Below are positions 1 through 10,300 of a DNA stretch of 24,670 bases, piece by piece. Each line of letters starts with the position of its first letter. The stretch's first letter is position 1. Made by a program: the position numbers and the translations under genes. The notes beneath the pieces are model-generated. The model was not told the origin of the DNA and made no database searches. It was given only the letters and a program-made list of their open reading frames with translations. Origin of the DNA: Acanthaster planci (Eukaryota > Echinodermata > Asteroidea > Valvatida > Acanthasteridae); contig NW_019091404.1 of the NCBI RefSeq assembly GCF_001949145.1, positions 3,503,502 to 3,528,171 of the forward strand, in the 5' to 3' direction.

Positions 1-22
1 ACACCTCAGTAGAGAATTTAAA

Positions 23-125
23 GTTAAAGTAGCTTCCGTGTTGAATCAGCGATGAGATGACCTCATACCTTATAATAGTTTTGTGCAGTGGCCCAATGAA
101 AGTCATTCAACGTGGTGAAAACTGT
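23..125 (-). repeat. 5' flank copy of an Ig-receptor gene (paralogue expected off the left edge)
   Basis: This stretch matches 3354-3438, which lies about 115-200 bases upstream of the start codon of the decayed Ig-receptor paralogue. Shared words include GTTAAAG, TTCC-TGTT, TTGTGC-CAGTG-CC and GTCATTCAAC. The order and spacing are kept with small indels. If the unit is the same, the start codon of a further family member on the minus strand would lie just left of base 1. A short plus-strand open frame here is treated as chance, because the matching DNA at 3.4 kb is non-coding. Confidence 0.6.
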
Positions 126-654
126 TCAGTCAAGCTATCGTGCTTAGTAGGCCTACTCTGTAAAATGCAATACAGATACGTTCATGGACGTAATGTTCAG
201 CGTGGAGTAGAGCCGAGTTTAATTTTGAAAGAATTGAAAGATCACTTGTATTTCAAATAAGTATATAAAATATTTGAACATGTTTCTTACGGATAACAAA
301 GCAGTTACTCCTTAAGTGTAGGTCTGTAAACTAATTGTTTTTTTAATCTGTTTTGAATTTTTTTAAATAAAAATTTCTCTTAATTCATTTGAATTACATG
401 TATTTATTTCCCAAAGATTTACTTCAGAATCGAATTCAAATTACGTAATTCCTCATTTGTTATGTGTTTTGTCATATTTTATTTGTTTAATTTGGTAATA
501 CACAGGTCTTTGTGACCTTTTCAAATCAGTCAAATCAAATCAAATTCCTGAGAGGTCCCAACAGAGAACGTAAAGCGCCGTCATGCATGTGGCAAGTTCA
601 ATAAAGTGGAATTATTTTGTTTTGAGAATCGGATGTAAGAAGAACATTAATTCA

Positions 655-780
655 ATTGGAATTGAGTGGTTAAGACATCTGCACTAGTAAGCAGGAGGTC
701 GTGGGTTCGAGTCCCACCCGAGTAAGCTTGTGAGGTTTTTTCGCAAGCTCTCGGACAAGCACTAAGTATACAGTGCTTAT
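655..780 (+). repeat. tRNA-derived SINE-like element (Thr-AGT-like head)
   Basis: The head resembles a threonine tRNA with anticodon AGT. There is an A-box-like TGGTTAAGA, an anticodon arm TCTGC/GCAGG around CTAGTAA with one extra base in the loop (8 nt), a perfect B-box GGTTCGAGTCC at 704-714, and a T-stem GTGGG/CCCAC (701-705/713-717). The two acceptor arms do not pair, so it should not work as a tRNA. Two hairpins follow directly: 725-733 with 741-749, and 757-763 with 772-778. A pol III head followed by a structured body is the layout of a tRNA-derived SINE. No A-rich tail or clear target duplication was identified. Confidence 0.6.
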
Positions 781-2370
781 TAATATACGTTGGGTACGGG
801 CAAACCGTTATATAATTAACATTAATTTAATTAGAATATCATTTAAAAAGAATACAAAGATATCGCAATGCGTTCCCATGCAAAGTTTGCAGAGTATTTT
901 GACAGTGTTCCATCACTTCAACATCGAGTCGCACGCACAAACGAACACCAGTAGTAATTTATGCGATGTACTGCATTTAGATACATTTCCTGTTTTTTGT
1001 TTTGTTTTTGCTTTATATCTGTTCGTACATCATTTTTGACTTCACGATTAATACTTGACAAATCTAATTTCATGAGCTTTTTGCATCAGTAAAAACACAT
1101 TGTAAATTGTATATGACATGCTAGATTGTCAGTAAGGCCTATAGATTTGTAAAATTGGCCATAAATTCATATATTCTGAAACTGTTTTACCATGGATCAA
1201 GTGAACACTTTAGTGTACAATACTCGGCAAACCTTGAATCTTACCCATAGAAGGAGCCCTTATATTAAAAACTGAAAACAATATTGCCAGAAACTAACTT
1301 ATTCCCAAAGGGGTGCATCGCATCAAATAGATTCCCATAGACAGCAGTGATAAATCTGCATACTTCACACAAATATTTAAAAAATACTCACAACTCTCAC
1401 AGGTGTTCAGGCTGCACAAAAAACGATGTTCGACATGTCGTCTTTCATTTTCATTTCAACTTTTAGTGGGTTGATAGATGAATTTTTGAGACATTCACAC
1501 CCAAAGCAGACTACCCCTAAAATGAAGGAAATTTCACTGCCCGAAAAGGTAGTCATTTTGAAAATGCATCCATCTGCAAAACGGCTAAATAGTACCGCTT
1601 TCGGACCCGATTGCATCCAAATTGCCCAGAAGTGAAAACCCGGAGTTCTGGGCCAGAGGTTCAGTGCCATATTTCTTCAATTCCCAAGTTCCATGGCTCC
1701 TGGACCCTCTAATATAGAATGTTTTGAACGCGTAATTTTTATTAATGAGCTCGGTGGACATATTTCTTACTTATTATTTTACCTGGGTGCACCCTTATAA
1801 AGTTTTGCGAATCAATAGATCGCTTTGAAGTCCAAACTCCTTTTAAATTATGGAAACTTGTACTATTTAATCCTAAAGATTCTATGTGATCTGAAACCTT
1901 GTGGCGTACATGTACGTATCCAGCCGGGGAGACATTTCATTAATTTCAGGAATTAAAGTGCCTGCATAAACGGCACAATGAAGCTCCTTTGCACAGTCGA
2001 TATCACTACCACACTTCTTCCGAGGGTAAAAATTTGTTTTTGGATTTGAAAGAAAACATCCAATAATGCCGACTTAAGACCTAGATGCATCATTGGGTAA
2101 AACTACTTATTAGTTTTCTTTGTTAGCAATATTCACTTAATGTCCATGTTGAGACCGAAAGCCAGAAAAAATAATCACGTGCATTACTTAACTTGAACAT
2201 ATATTTCCTGGAAAATCACAAATTAAATTGCCTTTGTGAGTTTGACATCAGTGGCTTGAACCCAATTGATGTCTAAGATTTGAAATTTCCAACATAGTCA
2301 ATCCGTTTTTCACAAAGAATGAACATCATGTGGTGTCCCACGTGGGGGGAGGAACTTAGGATCAAATTGA
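781..2370. other. AT-rich intergenic DNA without a recognised gene
   Basis: I see no convincing coding exon on either strand. A block at about 1310-1795 is less AT-rich, is open on both strands for 60-90 codons, and is bounded by GGGTGCA words near 1312 and 1785. It may be an old interspersed element, but nothing in it identifies a family. Confidence 0.4.
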
Positions 2371-2375
2371 TCAAT

Positions 2376-2381
2376 TTTATT
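2376..2381 (-). terminator. polyadenylation signal of the decayed Ig paralogue
   Basis: AATAAA on the minus strand, about 126 bases downstream of the tail stop codon. It fits the 3' end of the gene copy at 2507-3238. Confidence 0.45.
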
Positions 2382-2506
2382 TCACTAAAATAGTTACAAT
2401 TTAACTGAAGTCTTTGGATATACAGGTGTATCAGTTTCAAATGTATTCATCCATCAGAGCTTAGGAACGGATGCGGGCTTTTGCTTATGCGTATCCTCAT
2501 TGCCTT

Positions 2507-3238
2507 TCACACTGATACTCCTACCACTTCATATTCGGTGGTAGGTTTCCTTGAGACCTTCTCAGAGTCATGGGGTTGGCTTTTGCTCATTGATTCAACT
2601 GCCTGGTAGTACGTACGCTGCTCATTAGATGTCGCTTCTACGTCCAGTCCCATGTATTCCTTGTTCTTGTCATCCTTGGGTTGTAACTCCATGTAGGGAT
2701 CCGCTTTGTGAGTCTGGGTTCCCTGTTGAATGAGGTTCTTGAGGCGCAGTGAAAGGACCGTCGGGGAAACAGATAGGGTAGATGGCAGCGGGGAAGTAAA
2801 ACACTTGAAAGAAAGAACTGGCAAATCCCAGTTCAGTAGCACTGTCGCTATCTGATTGTCTGATGCGACAAAAGTAGTCACCAGAATCATATTTATTTAA
2901 TTTGTCAATAGTAAGTACTTCACTCATGGATGTTTGAGGGGATAGAGTTATGCCGTATTTGTTGAGTTCAAGCTCACCCCGGTCCTCGCAATCCGCACTT
3001 CGTGGTTCATAACCAATCTTGACCATTGCAGGGCATTTCCAGGTTGCAGCTGGTGACCGTCACATTTCAGTTGCACTGTGTCACCCTCAACTGGATCGGC
3101 CGAGGAATATTTTATGAAACTCACATTTTGTCCGTTATCTCCAACAAATGGACTGCTATGCACCGAATACCAAACACACAGGAGTGAATATGACCTGAAG
3201 GAGCGAGACTGTAGCTTCAGGGTTATAGCAGAAAACAT
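2507..3238 (-). pseudogene. Decayed Ig-superfamily receptor: Ig1 joined out of frame to the tyrosine tail
   Basis: This is a close paralogue of the intact receptor at 4120-5370. Reading starts at ATG 3238-3236 with a hydrophobic leader (LLCVW is shared with the intact gene), followed by the first half of Ig domain 1 (VQLKC, W, then IARTGVSLN). Near 2960 the reading frame shifts. The second half of the domain continues in another frame (YDSGDYFCRI) to the hallmark IYPICFPDGPF. At about 2743-2748 the sequence jumps directly to the cytoplasmic tail (RLKNL, then PYMELQ, KEYMGL, TYYQA, TEYEVV), again in a different frame. Ig domain 2, the stalk and the membrane span, roughly 170 residues in the relative, are absent, and no splice sites bridge the joint. 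The TATA-like box and AATAAA are still present. It is best read as a pseudogene. A secreted Ig1 product would require that the 2960 shift is a sequencing error. Confidence 0.85.
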
Positions 3239-3310
3239 GAGGCTTACTGAAGAGAAAGTGCTTATTCAGCGCTCGTATATCTTGCATATAAACGTGAAGA
3301 AGATTCTTGG

Positions 3311-3316
3311 TTTATA
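3311..3316 (-). promoter_or_regulatory. TATA box of the decayed Ig paralogue
   Basis: TATAAA in the context GTGTATAAACC on the minus strand, 73-78 bases upstream of ATG 3238. It would place the transcription start near 3283 with a short 5' UTR. Confidence 0.5.
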
Positions 3317-3353
3317 CACGGTACGGGCACTGCACTCCATTATCGAATCATAA

Positions 3354-3438
3354 GTTAAAGCTGTTTCCATGTTTAGGTCGTACCTCAGATAAGTTGTGCG
3401 CAGTGACCCGTGTGTCATTCAACACGATGGAAACAACA
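3354..3438 (-). repeat. Upstream segment shared with the left window edge
   Basis: Partner copy of 23-125. It lies just upstream of the TATA-like box of the decayed Ig paralogue, so it probably belonged to the promoter region of the ancestral duplicated unit. Confidence 0.6.
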
Positions 3439-4058
3439 TGGTGAGTCACCTCCAGTGTTCATGTTTCTGAGAAGTCTCTGTCTGTGAATCGACTTTTTCT
3501 GAGTTGTGTAAATTTGCTGGCAATTAAAAAATGCAAACATTGGACTCTTTGAAAGACTTCTTATAGATTTATTTCAGATTTAAATACTTGGATTTTGATG
3601 TGTTGGATACTTTCTGTCTAAGTGTTAGGGACGGTTTATTCTTCGCGTGAAAGCGAACTCTTTTTTATTGCTTGAAAACCCACACCAGTGAAACGACGAT
3701 TCGCTTTGCAAATTCATAAATGTTGTCACATTCCAGCCCCAGCGAAATTTTGTGACGTCAATTTCGCTTCGCTTTCGCATCCGCCTGAGTGGGAACCGGC
3801 CTTTACATGCTGTGAAAACTGAAAACAAATGCATGTACTTTTGACGATGGAAAAGTTTATAAACCTGATATTAATGATACAAAATCTGAAAATCTTAATT
3901 CTATGAATTTAAACCCTTTGTCATCATTTGTAAACATGAATATTTTTACTTCAAACATATGTCACATTGAATTGTTTTCAACACGAAGTTGAGGTCTAAG
4001 TTCCATTTAGGATCATGCTTGAAGTAATCTGCTAAATCCTGCTATCCATTATCATCGT
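3439..4058. other. Intergenic spacer between the two Ig-receptor copies
   Basis: AT-rich DNA with no supported exon. The minus-strand open frame at 3625-3834 has no recognisable domain and no homology to the neighbouring receptors. Confidence 0.5.
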
Positions 4059-4064
4059 TTTATT
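4059..4064 (-). terminator. polyadenylation signal of the intact Ig receptor
   Basis: AATAAA on the minus strand, about 56 bases beyond the TAA stop at 4122-4120. Confidence 0.6.
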
Positions 4065-4119
4065 TGGGATTTTAAGGGGCTATAAGATCAGAGAGGAGAT
4101 CTTTCAAATATTGCGATAT

Positions 4120-5370
4120 TTATTTTCCTTCTCCATCTGCTGGTTCTTCAACCTCTTCATATGCTGTGTCGACGTTTCTGATTGGCTGCTCATAGTCACT
4201 CCCTGTGCTATTCTGCTCTGTAGTACCATCCGCTTGGTAGTAGGTGTGCTGTATCATCGGCGGTTTCATTGCCTCAGGTTTCATGTACTCCGTATTCCTG
4301 TCACGAGTCGACTGCAGTTCCATGTATGGTTCAACTTGTGATTGGTCAGTTTCCTCCTGAGAGGGATTGTTGAGATTTCGTGTTTTGATGAAGAAGACAT
4401 TGATTGTGATAGACACAATGAGTAGGCTGAGGATAACAGCGAAGGCGATGATCCATGGAACACGAAATGCTTGACTTGGCGCTGGTTGATCCGTGGTGAT
4501 ATTTGTGTTTGACTCGTTAGCAGGTTGTGTTGGGAGTTGTGGAGATGTCATTCGGTCCGTCATTGTATCTTGATCAAGAGAGACAGAGTGTTGAATGGGT
4601 TGATCTGTGACTGGCGATGTGGTTGAGGTTGTTGAAATTCGTGTATGCGGGCCCGTTACAGTGATTGGCCCGATGTTGCAGGATCTGTCGACGTCATTTC
4701 TCGGGGGTAGCGAGGTTATTCGGCATTGTATAACAGTCCCATCATCTGCTGCCCCCAACGTCAGTTCCTGCCACCGCATTTGTATGTGACCAGCAGAAGT
4801 CCTGTACATCCATTCACGAGTCATCCCAAAAAATTGTACAGGCGGGTTGCCTATCTCTGTAGTACAGCTCCTATTTATTTTGGTTCCTTCTTGGGCACTG
4901 AATGGTCCATTGGGAAAGCAGATGGGGTAAATGACAGACGGGTCGTACAGCACGGATAAATATAAGGAGTCGTTTAAAACAGCATAGCCATTGATGACAT
5001 TTGTTATACCACAGGTGTAAAATTCGTTGTCTTGTCCACTGGCACTGAACAACAGCACCTCATTTCTCGCTTGTGGTGAATTGACTGCTACATTAACTGT
5101 GTACCTTGAATCCAAGCTAGTCCCGTTTCTTGCAATTGTCATGGGGTGAGTCAAAGATTTCGACCAAACGAGGAAATAACCTGTTGGGAGGAGAGTTGAT
5201 TCACAGGATAATTGTACCAGTTCGCCTTGGTTGACAGTGAACTCCAGCGGAGATAGTCGACTGATACGAATCGTGGGTGTAGCCAACCCAGTCACCATAT
5301 TGCCTGGATTAATGTCAGATCTCCAAACACACAGCACGAGTAGAAACAAAAGACAATACCCTAGATCCAT
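4120..5370 (-). CDS. Intronless type I Ig-superfamily receptor with ITSM-like tyrosine tail
   Basis: A single uninterrupted 416-codon frame. I chose the ATG at 5370-5368, not the in-frame ATG at 5448, because it begins directly with a signal peptide (MDLGYCLLFLLVLCVW). Ig domain 1 has C56, W69 and the Y-x-C motif ending at C120. A second, less canonical Ig-like unit has C151, C169, C216 and C231, opening with IYPICFPNGPF. A Thr/Ser/Pro-rich stalk (about 241-302) carries NES and NIT glycosylation sites. One membrane span lies at about 304-328, followed by a positive stop-transfer pair. The tail has tyrosines at Y349 (PYMEL), Y362 (EYMKP), Y377/378 (TYYQA), Y393 (DYEQP) and Y404 (TAYEEV, which fits the ITSM pattern TxYxxV/I). 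In known families such tails recruit SH2 proteins. Recruitment of phosphatases or adaptors here is inference, and the ligand is unknown. Having no introns is unusual for a multi-domain Ig receptor and suggests a retrocopy origin or an intronless lineage. Confidence 0.9.
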   Translation of the reverse strand: MDLGYCLLFLLVLCVWRSDINPGNMVTGLATPTIRISRLSPLEFTVNQGELVQLSCESTLLPTGYFLVWSKSLTHPMTIARNGTSLDSRYTVNVAVNSPQARNEVLLFSASGQDNEFYTCGITNVINGYAVLNDSLYLSVLYDPSVIYPICFPNGPFSAQEGTKINRSCTTEIGNPPVQFFGMTREWMYRTSAGHIQMRWQELTLGAADDGTVIQCRITSLPPRNDVDRSCNIGPITVTGPHTRISTTSTTSPVTDQPIQHSVSLDQDTMTDRMTSPQLPTQPANESNTNITTDQPAPSQAFRVPWIIAFAVILSLLIVSITINVFFIKTRNLNNPSQEETDQSQVEPYMELQSTRDRNTEYMKPEAMKPPMIQHTYYQADGTTEQNSTGSDYEQPIRNVDTAYEEVEEPADGEGK

Positions 5371-5493
5371 GCTGACTGGAAGCTGTTTCTTGAATAGTGT
5401 TGTCACTCTCTGACGAGATAGGCTGAGAAAAATTACATCTGCTTTCAAGCTTTGTTATGGGTGGAAGTATTCGTGGCACTCAGGTCACGTAGC

Positions 5494-5501
5494 TTTTTTA
5501 T
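5494..5501 (-). promoter_or_regulatory. possible TATA-like element of the intact Ig receptor
   Basis: ATAAAAAA on the minus strand, 124-131 bases upstream of the chosen ATG. It would place the transcription start close to 5470. The motif is degenerate and the call rests on spacing only. Confidence 0.25.
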
Positions 5502-5509
5502 TCGGTCAG

Positions 5510-6870
5510 GACAGGCCTGTGTCACGCTCAATTGATTTCACTTCAGAGAAACGACACAGGAATTTGACCTGATGACGAGCGTTGGTCAGTTTTTTGCTTT
5601 AAAGTGTTCTGCAAAAAAAGGTTACTCCGCAAATCAGAATTGTGTTTGAGTAATCTAATATAGAAAATTAAGAAAATGTATAATACAAAGGTCATGTACA
5701 GCTATCATCTGATCTATATACCGAATGGAACAAGAAACACTACTTTCAAGCAGCAACTTTGATCACTTTTCTAACTATGTTTACATTTTGTATTGATTGC
5801 GTATTGGGAAAACTTTCTAAATATGATCGTAGACGTCACCTTTCTTGAGTTGGTTTAAAAATCATTTCTGCAGTTCAACTTGTACCCTAAATAGACACTT
5901 AAGCCGTATCCGCGTAGTTTGGCCTCGGCTTGAGGTTACACACGCTCTATAGGTGCTGACTGCAGTCACTGTTAGCCTTGTGCGTAATTCGAATCTCGGC
6001 CATGTAATTCCGACACAGCGTTAGACAGTATTTTCAGCGCTTTTCCTCGAACTGCGACCCAAGGTACACGCTTGTATTTACAACCCAAGCTGCAATCCTT
6101 TATATCTTCTCAACCAACCGTGATAACTCTGTATGGTACAGTGCTAAGGGTACCAATTGTTGGGATTGGCAGTAGCTGAAAGAGCTTCCATAATGACAGA
6201 CCCACCTTTTCCAGTTTCACTTTTCCGTGTTCATGTCTTCACATGTATACGTCCTTTCATTATGCCTTGCCTCATGTCACTTTGTTGTTTGCGATATTAC
6301 GGGAAGTGTTAATTTTACAGTACAATTAGGTTCTTCTGTTTTCCATCTTTTTCAGTCGTTGTGCTTATAATGCTTCTGTGACTGTTCTTTTAGAGACTTT
6401 TCCATTCAGCGACAATGACGCAAGAGATCCCAGTTTTAACACAACTTTTTTCCATCTTTTATTCAAATAATCAGTTTGTGTTTCGGTTTTTGTACCATTT
6501 CGGTTGAAACATAACTGTATGCTTTTCTGTGATAACATACAAAAATACATCTTTACAATCTATTTTGAATTCTTAAGAATGAAAATATATTATTAAGCTG
6601 TTAGATCCCAACTCTGTACATATACACATTAAAACCTAATGACATTGCCACATACAATCATCAGTCGTGAGAGGAATACGAAAACTGCTAGATGACAACT
6701 ACTCTACCTATAATTCACAACTCCTCATGATAATGCCGCATACCATCACACCTTTATGAATATTGAAATATTAAAATTGCTACACCACAACTGCTCTACC
6801 CCTACACATCCTCATAGTGGGATGCTATAACTAGTAGATTACACATACCCTCATACCGGTAATGTACGGA
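5510..6870. other. Intergenic DNA, no gene seen
   Basis: AT-rich sequence separating the Ig-receptor pair from the TNF-receptor-like genes. The minus-strand open frame at 6365-6550 has no domain, leader or splice context. Nothing else was found on either strand. Confidence 0.45.
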
Positions 6871-6879
6871 ATTCATTAT

Positions 6880-7095
6880 TGCTATAACTACACGTCCGAG
6901 AATGAAACGGTTACATGGTCAGAGCTGTCACAACCACGAGTGTAAAAGATCTGGTCAGGTTCCATCATCAGTTATAAATAATGTTTCTTTCCATCATATG
7001 CCAGAGGATCTTACCATCCAGCATCTTAAAGCTAAACGGACCTCGACGTGTAGTAGAGAGTATAGGACACTACAAGTGTACATTTTATTTCACTA
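6880..7095 (+). pseudogene. Possible decayed Ig-like domain fragment
   Basis: Pieces in different plus-strand frames resemble successive Ig strands. They are ENETVTWSEL near 6900, then PEDLTIQHLK near 7000 (the usual E-strand LTI..L pattern), then ESIGHYKCTF near 7060 (the F-strand G-x-Y-x-C pattern). In-frame stops and frameshifts separate them, so no functional domain can be made. It could be the remains of another Ig receptor in the cluster, on the opposite strand, or chance similarity. Confidence 0.3.
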
Positions 7096-7246
7096 ATGAA
7101 ATAACAAAGAAATGGAAATGTTATCAACAAAAACTGCTGCACATAGATAACTGGCTACAGTACTCAACATATTCAAATCGAAAACCTGTCTCTAATCTAA
7201 TTGAGTACAGTAGTTTGTCATTACATTGATGGGTAAAGAGAACAAT

Positions 7247-7252
7247 TTTATT
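7247..7252 (-). terminator. polyadenylation signal of TNFR-like gene A
   Basis: AATAAA on the minus strand, about 100 bases after the inferred stop codon of gene A at 7354-7352. Confidence 0.5.
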
Positions 7253-7351
7253 GCACCCTCTCTGATATTGATATCCCTGTACGCCATGTGCTCTCTGAAG
7301 GGTCTTTGTGTCCAACGTGAAGGTCTGGTTCTGCCGTCCATGATGCCATTT

Positions 7352-7371
7352 TCATACAACGTCATTTGCAT
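7352..7371 (-). CDS. Gene A exon 8: terminal residues and stop
   Basis: The acceptor TTTCATCTTATGCAG is followed by two bases completing an Asp codon, then ANDVV and TGA. The phase (1) matches exon 7. The next exon is short and the reading stops at once, so an alternative 3' exon cannot be excluded. Confidence 0.5.
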
Positions 7372-10300
7372 CTGCATAAGATGAAAATGAATAGGCTGTG
7401 TATCATTCTTTGCTTTTGTGGAAATGGTGACCTGACTCACATTTCAATACTTTTGTAAAGTCTCAACTTTATTGTCAAACTTCACTGCCAAACGTTCGTG
7501 TACTCCGGCCTTTGCATGGATTACGAGAAGATGAATTGCGGTATTAAACATTTCTCGTGGAAGCAATACTTAGGCTTAATATGCAACCCGTACAAATTGT
7601 ACTTACCATTTGGCCCTCTGCCATTTAAGAATGCATTACCCTCTCCGTTGTTTTGTTGCATTCTGGGTTCTGTAAACAATTAATTCACACTAGACAAAAG
7701 TGGTAGATGTTGCAGTCCGTTAATTCACTAATAGTTTCGGGCAATTCATGCTAAAAGCTGATTGTCTGTTATAATGGATAGGTTTGATTAAAGACAACAA
7801 CTTCGTATGGGGGCCTAGACCTTTTTCCTGTCATGTCACGATCGTGCTGGACCTATAATGTGTTGTGATGGTAATGAGTTCATAATGTTGTGATAATAAT
7901 CTACCTGTTATGATAAACGAGAAAGCCTGCAGCGTTCGCACGTGCGCTTGCACGTGGTTGAAGCTGCCCGTAGGGGCAGTCACCGTGGCCAAGGCAATTC
8001 ACACGTGGTGGTATTGTTTGCATTTAGTCACGTGGGTGAAAAAGGTCTATAATGACCGAAACGTTCAAAGTGACGTGCTGGCTAATGTATTCCTCCGTTC
8101 AGACTCTGGTTTGACAAGCGGATTCCTCTTTGCTCCCCTTCCCCCCAATCTCATGTAAGCCTTTCCTTATCAGCATTAACCCTAACAGTCCTCAGTCCTC
8201 CAACAGGTGAAGGATTGAGGACTGTTAGGGTTAACTTCTCCAAATGACTGCATTTCCCCAATCTTACAAGTGTTATTTTTCCACGACCACCTCGAGACTT
8301 AAAAATGGCTTATGGTAGACCCCTCCTGCAACTTCCTTAAATTAAGTAGCAGTCTCTAATTGTGTAGATTGTTAAAATATGAGGGAAACCGACTTAAGAT
8401 AATGGGTGTTCTCATATTTGATGGTCATCCGACTGAATGGACAAACATGTACAGTAAAATTAGAGGGAACGGCAAATATAGCTTACCTTGTGGCCGTTCG
8501 TCTCGCAAGCCAACGTTGCGTCTGTTAAAAATGAAGACAAAATGAACCACCTTCTACCATTGAATCGTTATTTAATTGTTCCTCCGAGGCTTTATTTTTT
8601 CTTTTAAAAATAAGTTACTCGAGCATAAGGGTAAATTCAGTGGGGGAAATATTACTCATTTTATGATATAGGCCATGATTTGGAAGAACTGCAAATGGAC
8701 AACATAGTTAATTCTTTTCAAGAAACGCTGATCTCTTACCTGATTTTACGTCGATCTATCATCAGGTAAAGCATAGCTACTGCAAGGGCAATGCACGCTG
8801 TCGACAGCACAAAAACTAAAATATGAAAAAAAAAACTGTCAAAATGCATGGCCTTCTGTGCGATACTGTATAGTAAAACCATAAGAATGCTGAAGTCGGA
8901 AGCTAAGTCCTTCCTCTGCCTCATTTGCAAGTAACTGGGTGAACACTGACAAATGTTTTAGCCAGAGTTCTCTGAATAGTTTGTGGTTTGAATTGCAACT
9001 TGATGGCTGATGGTGGATAGAGCACATGCAAGGCCTAGAACTTGGAATAGACTCAACGTGAGCACCCAGATACATGCACATGTACATGATATCTAAATAT
9101 CATTCCTCAATTTACTCAAAGTTTAGTTGAAATAAAAAACCCACTTTTTAAGTATAGATACACTGACTGTGGATCATCAGAGATCAATGAAAGATGTTGA
9201 CGTACCGTCGATACGTAGGCCATGATGGATAGGGTTCAGAGTAAGTGGTGGATGCGGTTTGTGACTTGGAGTAAAGCAAGGCGGATGTCTTGGTGTAACT
9301 TGACCCTCAGGGGTACTACTTAGCCCTAAATAAGGACATTAAAAATATCGTAGATGATGAGGGAAATGACAACGGTGAGCTTCAGACACTGTTAAACTAT
9401 TGTTTTTTTTCAGCTTTCTAAATGAACCACTACATTTATTAAGACAATGGTGGCTTTATTGTATAAAATGTAGAACTATACTGCATTGAACTGTGGAATT
9501 GGAAGTATTGAACTGTGGTGCCTGCACTGATGTGGTGGCATCATGCAAAATGTAGGATGCTGAAAAGACCCTCCGGCTCATTTCAGAACCACACATGCTC
9601 ACAAAAAATATTTGGCATGCTACCGCGAACCTTTTCTTTATTTTGCCACCTTTATCATGAAAAGCGTCAAAGCTCAACAAAGGTTTTACCAATTTTAGGA
9701 TCCAATATGGAGGTCTCGTCGTTTCTTGTTATGTTTGGTACTGTTGCATTTGTTTGGCAGCGTGTGTCACTGTCTTTCTGGCAAGCTTCAATCTGTGGCG
9801 TATAGTAGGAACTTCAAGGTTTCAATTTACACGTAAATGAATTAGTTAACGTAAGCATTGTTCGTTAGATTATGTAGCCCTGCATTCAGTGCTGTGGCTT
9901 AGCTTAGGTGATCGTTACCTTTCCAATTAAAACGTGCTGAAACTCTACAAGTTATGACAAAAAGCTCAGTTTTTTAACCTCATAAACACCGAGGATGTAT
10001 CTAAAATCACATCAAATCGGAGAAATGAGGAGTGAAAGGGCTATTAAAGTTTGACGTTATGCTGCGTGGTGACGATGTTTTGTCTTTGACAATATTTTTC
10101 TAGGATCATAAGCCTCTAACTATTTTTCGATTGCGTACTATGTATAACATGTGTAATACCTTTTCTTCGTTTTCAGTGCTGCAGACTGGACATTTTTTAC
10201 ATCGTGAACAGAAATTTCTACCGTCCATGTAGTGGATTGGTGGACATCTGGTACACTTTAATGTAGTGTTATCGAAGTATTTGCCTGGTGAGCAAACTGG

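Noticed and set aside
57-260. Plus-strand 67-codon frame with a GENCSVKLSC segment resembling an Ig strand
   Set aside because: The first part matches the non-coding upstream flank at 3354-3438, and there is no leader or splice context.
660-728. Functional tRNA-Thr gene
   Set aside because: The acceptor arms do not pair and the anticodon loop has eight bases.
1407-1670. Overlapping open frames on both strands (87 and 69 codons)
   Set aside because: No domain, leader or splice signals; open on both strands because of local composition.
4120-5448. Upstream ATG extending the Ig receptor by 26 residues
   Set aside because: The extra residues precede the signal peptide and would bury it; the ATG at 5370 starts directly with the hydrophobic leader.
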